The notes below the pieces were generated by a model. The model had not been told where the DNA came from. It did not search any database and saw nothing but the letters and a program-made list of their open reading frames with translations. Source: Sebastes aleutianus (Eukaryota; Chordata; Actinopteri; Perciformes; Sebastidae). Taken from it: DNA of 64,000 bases. The position numbers and the translations under genes were made by a program. Below, one piece after another: positions 37,611-46,900 of this stretch (position 1 is its first letter; every line of letters begins with the position of its first letter). The stretch lies in assembly GCA_916700875.1 (NCBI GenBank), contig CAKAKS010000039.1:21074367-21138366 (forward strand). The letters run 5' to 3'.

Positions 37611-38189
37611 ATGCTTTCCAACAACACAACTCCCCACATTTCACCCTTGAAACCCAAACCTGCTGGATCTCCTGGTTACTACGCTCTCATCCCCATTGTA
37701 CTACTCATACTGATTGGATGTGTGGTGGCAGTGGTAAGAACAGCTTTGTATATTTCATTTCACATGACTGCATCTTAGGTTTATCTTTAAGTTCTTATTG
37801 TTGTGTTCTCTTCAGGTTTGTTATTTCAGGAGGAGGACAAGGTGAGTTCTGTGGTTTATGCATCACTTTCAGATCCATTTGGTGTCTTTTATGCTCTGTC
37901 ATAATTTGGTTTCTTATGTATGCAGATTAGACGAGATGCGCCATCGTCTGATTCCTCTGTACAACTACGACCCCGCAGAGGAACAAGATGAGTGGGACGA
38001 CACTAGCAGGGAGGAGGAGGAGGAGCTGGCTGTGAGCAAACCACTAAAACTTACACAATATACCTACATTTTTATATCATATACATGGGTAGTAAGGAAC
38101 ATTTTAATTTATCGAGAATATGTTTTTCTTTACAGGAACCTTTGTTTAAAGTGGGAAAGCTCTCCTTTTCATCAGTCTATGGAACATGA
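37611..38189 (+). CDS. Small single-pass membrane protein, SMIM29/C3orf18-like
   Basis: Four coding exons: 37611-37733, 37816-37841 (26 bases), 37926-38031 and 38136-38189 (TGA). Phases 0/2/0 agree and the product is about 102 residues. Residues about 22-42 form one hydrophobic span (ALIPIVLLILIGCVVAVV), followed by a basic stop-transfer stretch CYFRRRTR. Then comes a conserved-looking cytoplasmic motif LIPLYNYDPAEEQDEWDD, very like MPMYNFDPTEEQDE in C3orf18 and MYSYDPAEE in SMIM29. The tail ends in SSVYGT. The only in-frame ATG upstream of the membrane span is at 37611; upstream triplets in this frame are GTG, not ATG. The gene is divergent from pik3c2g, with starts about 1.35 kb apart. Function is unknown in these families. 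The family link is by motif from memory; orthology to either named protein is not settled. Confidence 0.8.
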
Positions 38190-39447
38190 ACAGAAAGCCA
38201 AGAAAGAAAAAAAGATGTGGCCGATTAGAGGATGATTTCTCCCTTTAGATTTTGATGCTTTACAAATAGAAACTGGCCACTTCATAGAGTGTAAATCCAA
38301 CATATGGGTGGCTTTCAACAGCTACTAGGACCACAATTTCTTTCCTCATGACATCCCCCAGGTTGGGATCGCCAAAGCTTCACAGGGGATCGCAAGGCCT
38401 TCTTGATTTTCCTCAAAAAGTAGTCCCGGCACTAAAATGACCAGGAACTTCTTGGTGGAAACTTGGGCTTGGCTTATATCTCAGCATTTCGTTTATTTCT
38501 GTGAATAAAACTAAATTAAATTGTTATTTTTAATGTTTGGATTATTATGTAAGATATAAACTTAAAAATTCGAAAAAGCATGTTGAAAAAAATCATGTGC
38601 CTCTGTGTCCTCCGGTGTTCTCAATGGCATCTGCAAGATCTCACAGAGGAGATTTCTGAAGAGAAGAGATTTTCTGCAAGATTTCACAGATTGTGATTGG
38701 CCAAAGTCTTTTTTATCAAAGATTTTCTAAAGCCTGAAAACAGAGCCATGAGGAGGTGCAGAAGTCGAGTTTTCTCTCAGAACACTTGAATTACAAATGC
38801 TGGAAGGTTTTGCCCAATGATGCCAAAAACATTCTGCCTACTGCAGGTTTAAGTATGTATGATTGTTAAAAAAATAATTAAATAATACATACAGAGGATT
38901 GTATTGAAAGTTCTTATCCATCTCTGATATAATATTCACAGGAAATAATCTGCTCAAAGTTCACCCAAATTGCTCGTTTAACACAAACCTCCTGCAGTTA
39001 TTATGTTCACTATTTGGGGTAATTGTACAGTTTACCAGTTGTTCTGTACTGTTATTGTTATGCATTGAATATAATATGAAACATAAATGAAATGTGTCAC
39101 TTAGTCAGTTTACTTAATGATAGAAAATGGGTCTCTTAATGTCCCTTAACTACTGATCTATGCAGAGCAGCAGACAGTCTTTTGCCTCAGTTAAGATTTT
39201 ATTTTTAAAGAGTGTACAAAGTGTTTTGAAGGATAAAGCAAGATGTTATTTTTGAGCAATAAACTGAAAGCTAAAAAATCCAATTCAAAAGCTATTTATT
39301 TTGTGTGTGTATTTCTAAAATGATTCATGGGTTAAGCTAAACGAGCTTCAGAGACGCACCTGTTTCTGCTTGGTAATCAGTAGGATTGCTTTTATTTGGA
39401 GGTTCCTCAGGTCAACACATCTTCTTGTTCTCTTCACATATGGAAAG
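38190..39447. other. 3' UTR and spacer before Ly6 gene A, with repeat fragments
   Basis: Includes a dispersed fragment at about 38340-38410 (GGGATCGCCAAAGC, CACAGGGGATCGCAAGG) and a truncated relative of the 9371 element at 38722-38853. Otherwise AT-rich without an additional gene. Confidence 0.5.
38504..38509 (+). terminator. Putative polyadenylation signal of the SMIM29/C3orf18-like gene
   Basis: AATAAA about 315 bases downstream of the stop at 38189, on the sense strand, followed by AT-rich sequence. Confidence 0.45.
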
Positions 39448-40033
39448 ATGGGAACACAAAGAAAGAACAGGTGAACATTTTGAACCCCCCCCAAAAAACT
39501 TCTGAATGTGACTAATTATATGAAAGTATGTTTTCAGTCTGTTTCATTTGTGTCTGTGGATTTACATTAGTCTGGACGTCCATCTGTTGGGGTTCCTGTT
39601 GGCCACAGCTCTGGTCCTCCCCGCTCTGAGTCTGGACAGCCTGCTGTGTTACTTCTGTCCTCTGAACCACACAAGAAGGTCCTTAAACATCACCACCAAC
39701 TGTCTGCCTGGTGAGCGCTGCGCCATCTCCAGAGGCTACTACGGCTCCTTCCAGGCCCTGTCTTCTCAGGGCTGCTTGGACGCTGAACTCTGTGGCTCCC
39801 ATAAGATCACCTCTTATTGGGGGATCAAGTTCAACGTCAGCCATACCTGCTGCTGCACAGACAAATGTAACGGCCAGCCAAAGTCTGACACCAGCCTGAA
39901 GAGGCTACTGGGGATGATTAAAGGCAAAATAGATCGCACTAACATCACTAATACTCTCAGTGAGGAGCCTTGGGATTCATGTGCAAATTACACATCATCA
40001 ACGAGCACCGTATCACCTGCCACTGCATCATAG
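39448..40033 (+). CDS. Ly6/uPAR three-finger protein A (Bouncer/SPACA4-like pattern)
   Basis: Two coding exons are proposed: 39448-39470, ATG to an AG|GTGAAC donor, and 39571-40033 after a ttacattag acceptor, ending in TAG. The open frame of exon 2 has no ATG before its hydrophobic stretch, so a short first exon is required. The product starts MGTQRKNSLDVHLLGF, a plausible signal peptide ending near PALSLDS, then one Ly6 domain. It begins LLCYFCPL and ends CCCTDKCNG, with ten cysteines. N-glycosylation sequons include NHT, NIT and NVS. The Y-G, S-x-x-G-C and S-Y-x-G spacing recalls the Bouncer/SPACA4 sperm-egg protein group. After the domain comes a hydrophilic Ser/Thr-rich tail with no GPI-type hydrophobic end, so it is predicted to be secreted. 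The partner of the second cysteine in classical Ly6 folds is absent, and an extra cysteine makes CCC. It is the tandem neighbour of a second Ly6 gene in the same orientation. Confidence 0.78.
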
Positions 40034-40448
40034 AAGAGCTTGTAGGAGACTGGGGAGAGGCCTGTTAGCCACAGGCACTTAACTCAGTCTCCAAAAGGTC
40101 ACCAACATTTGATAACATGTTTGTGATTATTAGTATTTTTGCTAAATGAATGCATCATGGTCAGTGTTTTGTGTGATTCCATTTTTGCTGCAGAGAGAAA
40201 AAGGTGGACTTATCAGCCATCCTTCTGGTATAATAGAGTATTTCTGTGGTTACTGATGAATGCAGCAAAATAAAAGCACCATGATTAAGCCTCCCACTTG
40301 GGTGTAGTTCCTTTGTGTAGATTTTACAAGCAGGTGTGCTGGGAGGTGTGGCCTGTGCAGGAAGATCTGGGGTCGGTGGTGAGATTAGAGTTCGGATCAG
40401 GTTAAACTCTGAAAAGTTTTGCCTGTTTGACTGGAATTAAAATCTTTA
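40034..40448. other. Spacer between the tandem Ly6 genes
   Basis: Contains the gene A 3' UTR with its AATAAA at 40269, then presumably the promoter and leader of gene B. No other feature. Confidence 0.5.
40269..40274 (+). terminator. Putative polyadenylation signal of Ly6 gene A
   Basis: AATAAA about 235 bases after the stop at 40033 and about 175 bases before the proposed first exon of Ly6 gene B. It would cleanly separate the two tandem transcripts. Confidence 0.5.
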
Positions 40449-41388
40449 ATGTGCAGGTGAGTCTTCATAATACTTTTTTTTTTTTAAGTTGCATGCTGAA
40501 AATGTTTCTGCCATCACTTCCTCATTTTGAATGTGGCAATCAGTGGAGATCACTGACACCTGTGCATAAGAAGTTAACTTTCTGAATTTGTCTGGCTTCA
40601 GTGAACAGAAAGATGACAAGTGATAAAAGACGACACTGATTTCACATGTCAAAGTTAATATATTATTCATGTGGAGCTCTGCAAAGCCAATCAAAACTGA
40701 ATATCTTTTGTGACTCTGGAGGAGCTTTGAGAAGTGATGTGTCTTGATCTTGGCTCCGAGACCACAAATGTTTAACATCTGCAGACTGGGAAAGTGTAAT
40801 ATGAAATACTGGCATTTACAAGGCAGAAAGGGTCTAGATGAGTTGCATTATGGGAAGTGTAGAACCCAGTGTCTTTTAAATCCCTGTCTTTGTGGAAGTG
40901 CTGTACTAAACCGCTGTTCTCTTTAAGTTTTGTGATTTTTAATTTGCTGTTATTGCCACAATATGAGGTCAGTAAAACGCCTCTCTTCAACTTGCAGGCC
41001 GAATGTGTTGCAGCTCCTTCACGTTGCCGTGTTGTGGCTCTACCTTCGCCTCCCCTCGGTGCTCTGTGAAAACCTGCGCTGCTTCTTCAGCCCCGTCCGG
41101 GAGAATGGGAAAACAGTGAAGCTCAGTGTGACACTGTGCCCGATCGATGAGCTGTGCTTCAAGGGAGAAGGTCGCTACGGCAACCACAGCACCCTGTCGG
41201 CCAGGGGCTGCATGGCGCAGAAGGACTGCAGCCAGGTGCACCAAATCCGCAACAAAGGAATCATCCACATCATGAGCTATGACTGCTGTGCTTGGCCGTA
41301 CTGTAACTCCTGCCCAGGACTCACAGCCAAATACCTCTACATCATGGTAACACTTGTGACTGTAGCTGTGATGGCCGGCAGCTTGTGA
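40449..41388 (+). CDS. Ly6/uPAR three-finger protein B, probable GPI-anchored
   Basis: The main coding exon is 40998-41388 (TGA). The preferred first exon is 40449-40456, only 8 coding bases: ATG TGC AG followed by a strong GTGAGT donor, giving MCRPNVLQLLHVAVLW, a typical signal peptide. The acceptor cttgcag at 40991-40997 falls at the same residue and phase as in the neighbouring Ly6 gene. An alternative start at 40963 reads through without splicing and gives a longer leader. The mature part begins ENLRCFFSP, where the second Ly6 cysteine is Ser. It continues TLC, ELC, RGC, KDC, DCC and YCN, consistent with four canonical disulfides plus one extra Cys in NSC. One sequon, NHS, is visible. The C-terminus (YLYIMVTLVTVAVMAGSL) is hydrophobic and fits a GPI-attachment signal. 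An AATAAA lies about 270 bases past the stop. The family is clear; the exact start and ligand are not. Confidence 0.75.
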
Positions 41389-41658
41389 CTAAAGACACCT
41401 GACGCGCTATGTTGCGAGCATCTTTAAGGGTTCATGTCAAAGGGAAGATTTTAGATATTTTAAGTTTCTATCCTAAGTGAGCAGTGCTCAGAGGCATCTC
41501 TGCAGCCTCAGCATGGAGTAATGCAGATGGCCTGTAGCAGTATGTGGTGAACGCCCAGTCTGAAGACACTGAGGCGTGCACCAAGATGATGCCAGAGATT
41601 TCAACATGTTCTTTTACAATATCTTTAAAAAAAGTTTTATAATGTTTTAATGTCTATA

Positions 41659-41664
41659 AATAAA
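41659..41664 (+). terminator. Putative polyadenylation signal of Ly6 gene B
   Basis: AATAAA in an A-rich run about 270 bases after the stop at 41388, sense orientation. Confidence 0.5.
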
Positions 41665-41801
41665 AAATTGAATAATAAGTTATATTATACTCTTTTGGAT
41701 ATTTTCAGGCACTTTTCTTTGTCACACCAACACACACACACACAAGACAGAGCTGGTGATATATGTTTCTTATTGTCAACAAATATGTTTCCATATCCCT
41801 A

Positions 41802-42309
41802 TGAAGCCTTGAGTTCGGCCTTTTGGCCGACGCCATCTTGGTTATTTGCAACCAGAAGTGAAACAAGAGGATGGAGCTAAGTACACTAACTAACCAAACA
41901 CTGAAAAAGACATTTTTAGGATGGTTATAATTAACTTTCATGAACTGAAAACACACTGTGAAAGGATTAAAGTTGTAAGACGAAAACACAGACAACTCCC
42001 AGACCAGACAACGTCGTGGTAGCGACCTGTCAATCACAAGGTAGCCACGCCCTAAAGCATCCCCTGCTTTATGGTCTATTTGACTCTAAATGGGACCATA
42101 ATTTACTAAATGAACATCATGCTGTATTGAAGAAAACTTGAAACTAGCGATTGAGACCATAAACTCATGTTTACAATGTTTACTGAGGTAATAAATCAAG
42201 TGAGAAGTAGGTTCATATCTCATAGACTTCTATACAATCTGACTTCTTTTTGCAACCAGATGATTCGCCCCCTGCTGGTTGTTAGAAGGAATACAGGTTT
42301 AAGGCACTT
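41802..42309. repeat. Dispersed repeat, second copy of the 14116 family
   Basis: Same orientation and near-colinear with 14116-14646. It lies just beyond the 3' end of Ly6 gene B. Confidence 0.85.
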
Positions 42310-43969
42310 TCTGGGTGACGATCCTTTATCACACTGAACACAGGCACTGTAGTTTATTTTGAGTTGATCCTGCATACAACTATCCTGCTGCTGTAAATAC
42401 TCACTAGAGCACCAAATGTGTATTAATTTGTGGCTGAAAATAGTCCCTAAATGAAATTAAATGGTGCACATCTTCGGTAGGATCCAATAGGCTTGTGGCT
42501 GAGTGCCACGGACAGGTAAGAGAAGTCGGAAAGTATTGAGAGACAGACCAACTCATTGTTGAGATTTGTTGACAATAAGCAAAGTAATAAGAAATACCAG
42601 GCTTGTCTTTTAAGAGTAAAAGAGAGCAGCTCAAGCAATGTGTACAGTATGAGGTTTGGACAGTTCTTTATTTCCCTTTTATAAGGCTGCTGGGTCTCCC
42701 CATAGTGGATATACATATATATACAGGAGATTGCTATACTGGAGTTACACTGAGGGCAGAGGGTCCATATTACACAGACTTCAAAAAACAACACTAATAG
42801 AGCCTCACCTCCAGGTATCAGAAATCAGCAGAGAGAGAGAGAGAGAGAGGGGGGGAGGGGTGGGAACGGGGGGGAAACAGCACATGAGAAGAGGGAAGAG
42901 AAAGAAGAGGGGAGATGATGCAGTCTGACTCGACTGCCTAATAACTTAACACTAGAAAATAACATACAGATTTCACGCACAGTGCATCTTAAATAGGTTA
43001 CGTGAAGAACCATTTACCATAAATATCTGTATTTTCGGGAACCAACATATATAAAAAATGATTTTAAAAAAAAAACAACAAAAATGTTCAGTCTTTAATT
43101 TTTTTTCTCCTTTTCCCGTCGTGCAAATCGTTCTTTCGTTCCTTCTTCCTGTGGAGGCCGGGCGCTTTTTTTTCCACCCTGCCCACATCCGTTCCAGATA
43201 AACGAGGAAAAGGAAACAGAACCCAGCACCCCCCCCTCCCCCTTAAAAGCATATGAATTAGTAGAAAACGAACAAACGAATGAACAGAACACCACAGTCA
43301 ACTCATCACAAAAAGAACCCACAGACACACAGAACAGCAAGAACACAGTACTCGTTTTTTTTTTTCTTTTTTGAGCTTCTTCATCACCGCTATTCCTTTT
43401 TAATGGTCAGTATCATCGTCGCGGTCTTTCTCCTGGCCTACTGGTTCGGCGGCAGCGGAGTGGTCCTCCCCCCGACGGCTCAGTGGAACTGGGAGGCAAC
43501 TCTCCAATCGGCTGGTCAGTTCAGCAGTGATATATTATCTCTCAATTTCACAGTGTGGTAGGAAAAAGGAGGATGAGGAGGAGGAGGAAGGGGAGTGACG
43601 GGGAGGTAAGCCAGAGGGAGGGTTATCGGAGGGGAACAGGAACCACAGCAACAATTAGAAAACAACTAGAAACCCCGACCGTCCATGAAAAAAAGTAAAC
43701 AAATGGCCGCTTCACTCCTTTTCTTCTGAGTTTCATTCCCGCCGACCCGTGTGGTTGGGAAGGCCATGATTGGCTGGCGTAAGCTTGATTGGATGGCCTG
43801 TGTTTGTGGCGGAGGGTAAGGAGAGATGAGTGAGGGAAGTCTAAGGCTGACTGGAATCCGCTGGTGGACGGGACTCGACAGGGCGATATGTCGTCAGGAG
43901 CAAAAGGATGGGCGTGGCGGGTCAATGTGTGATTGGCAGGTCAGAGGGCGAATCCCTTCTTGATGGGGT
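42310..43969 (-). other. Presumed reln 3' UTR and downstream flank
   Basis: No protein-coding signal on either strand. Contains a GA-rich run (42830-42850), polyG/polyA runs and homopolymer-rich sequence. It probably corresponds largely to the reelin 3' untranslated region. Confidence 0.45.
42667..42672 (-). terminator. Candidate distal polyadenylation signal of reln
   Basis: AATAAA on the minus strand (TTTATT on plus), about 1.3 kb past the reelin stop codon. It would give a 3' UTR spanning roughly 42650-43969. Other signals in between cannot be excluded. Confidence 0.35.
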
Positions 43970-46900
43970 TCAGGCACGCTGTTGCAGTGCCCGCCTCTTG
44001 CGGCTGTAGTAGTGACGCGCGCCGGTCTGTCTGGCAAAGTTCATCATGTAGTTTTGTTTACGGGTGCTGCAGGGATACAAAGACAGTGAAAGAGGAGGGG
44101 GGAGGAAGAGGAGGAGCGTAAACGTTAGTGACCGAGTAAAGAGCACTACAAATCCACACATCCACATGCACACACTCTCATCCATGCACGCAAACGCACA
44201 AATGGCTGAATGCAGCGTTCGTACTCACTCACATCCACGGTCATGCTGGCGTTTTCTAGCCATAACCTCAAACACTCAACACCTCATGGCTCGGAGAGAA
44301 TGGGTGGCGCTACTCTACACAACTGGATTTGATTACGATCTGCACGAATGAGATGCAGCTAGATGGTGAACATGGCGGTAGAACTATCTAAGACCAAATG
44401 TCACAGGACAAGACATGGGACACAGAGTCTACAAACATACTACCACAGACGCTAGGGGGGGAGGAGGGGAACTCTGACACTGAGTGTTTGAGGTCAGAGA
44501 TATCAGCCGTCACTGGGAGAAAAGAAAAATAAGTAAACCAAGGCCATACAAGTGCAGGGTTGTGAGCAGAGAAGGGGGGTGGTTTTTGAAACTAAGAGAC
44601 ACAGAGGAAAGCTGCAGAAGATCGCTGTTGCTTAGCCTGTTCATTGCCTCTTCCATCCAGCAGGGCGGTGCCAGTGAGCCAGGAGTGCAGCCAGGGCAGG
44701 CAGGGGCCTCTGCGAAGCGAGGGGTGATCGGGAGGGGTGGGGGAGGGGAGGGTGTGTGTGTGTGTGTGATGGTTGATGCTGTGGAGGTGGATGTGCGAAG
44801 GCGGATGGGAGGGATGGCTGCTAAACTGCATGTGTTTGATAGTTTGTGTATTCTGGTTTCTGATCAGAAACCAGAGGGTGGTGGTGAGGAGGGAGCTCCT
44901 GGCTCAGTCATGTTGTTGTTGTTGTCCACAGACAGACAGCCATGAGTGAAATAGGGATGGAGAGCTGTCGCAACAGTCGATCCGTAAAGCCATGCAAGGA
45001 GCTGGATGGAGGAGGTTAGTCAGATGAAACTCTCCCACCAAAATGGGCCTTCATTTGAAATGTGAGATGCCCTGCATTGCAACTGATGTTGGTAGATGAA
45101 TGAAAAAAAAAAGGATTTCAGTGCTTGGGCTGGAGAGTGATAAATGCTGGACCCTCAAACAGCAATCGTTTTCAAGTGGGATCATTGAACTGTGCGTGTC
45201 GGCTTGTAAATTAGCAGCTAGGTCAAAAACACTACAACAGTTTGCAACAAAACAAACAGATAAAGGATATAGTGATGGATTACATCACACATATACACAC
45301 AAACACAGCACCATTGACATTTGTATTATATAAATTATTACATTAAAATGTCTTGAGGATTTGTGTAAATGGCACATTCAAAATCAACGCCATTGATCAG
45401 CGATTTGTTTTCACCTGGTGACATTGTGTTGAACCCTTTTAGAGGATGCAATGTCATTTCAAAACTGTAAAATAAAACCACTCAAGATTTCACTGCTCGG
45501 TTTATGCCTCGGTTCACTGTGTAGTTGTGGATATTGTTTTGTCTCTTAAAGCTGGAGTGCGGGACTTTTACATATAAATGAACGTCTGTTGCATTCAAGC
45601 CCTTACAAAACGAGGTCACACAATGTTTATTAAGCTTATCGCCGCCAAGGAAGGCTCTATATTTTGTAGTATACCGGAGTTGTGGTGTCTGTGGTGACTT
45701 TCCCACGCTGGAAATTATGTTTTTGTACGTCGACCAGCCAGAGATAAAGGGGGCAGGATGTGGGGAGATACTTTCCTCTATATCTGAATGTACAAAAGTA
45801 TAAACCATAGAAATAGATTAGGAGTAGAACGGACAAAAATGCTGATTGTTGTTAGTTGTTATGGTGACAAAACACATCAGTATGTCACAGAGCCGAATCG
45901 ACGTCTGTTAAGGCCAATTCATACTTTCTTTCTTAGTTACTTATAAAAGGGACTGGCGGCATGGCGGAACTATCGCACACACAGAAGTCAGCCTGCTACA
46001 ATGGCTGCAATTGCAACGGTACACATAAAAATGGGTGTTGTTTTGATTGGTGATTTGAATGGGAATGTCCATTCTACTCCTATTCTATATCTATGGTATA
46101 ACCACTGTAAGCTTTACAAGATATTTATTTATTTTTTAATTTTTTATATGATTTCTATTACAACCTTTAGTCCCCCTGGCATGTTTGTAATTGTAGACTC
46201 AAGTTGTATACACACGAGGCATTGTAAACTCGTTGTATAATTGTCTCCATAAAGTTGGTAAAAAAAAAAGAGCAAGGGGTGGAGAGACCATGGATTGTGT
46301 AAAGAGAACTGGATACAGCGTTGGAAGTGGGCTCATGTTCATTCCTATGAGAGTTACTTGACTGCCGAGTGATAAAGTACGCAGCGTTTTTCGCATCCAT
46401 TGGGCCCATAGAGCAGGCACAGTAGCACTTCCTTTAACTCCGCCTCCCAGCTCTCGCTCCAGCCTCAGTCTGGACCTCATTCACATGAAAAAATATGGAT
46501 TCAGCTATTAGTGTATTTTACAACTTTTAGGCCCTAATGATTTAAATAAGGGTTATTCAAGTGTTCGTACTGGGATGTTGATTTACCTAAAAAAAAAATT
46601 ATCCTCTGATATACAGACGTCTCTTTCCCAATGTAAGTCTATGGGAAAAAGTCTTTTTTGGGCCCAATGGCATTACGTGACTGATACGGAAGTTGTAATT
46701 CCGCAGTTTGGCCAATACAAAGATTAGCTTCAAAGCCTGATGCTCTTCCTGAGGGCTTGTGAGAGCACATAGCGATGGAGCAGCAGCTTACATGACAGAA
46801 GCTATGGCGGAAAATCCTAAGTTACTGGAGTGGATGCTCCAGATAAAAAAGATACTCAGTCGGCGTTCAGAGGGAAGGATTAAAGTCAAAATAAGAAGGC

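Noticed and set aside
40963..40997. Unspliced start of Ly6 gene B at 40963
   Set aside because: Possible, but the cttgcag acceptor at 40991-40997 matches the intron position of the sister gene, and an upstream ATG with a GTGAGT donor exists; kept only as the alternative.
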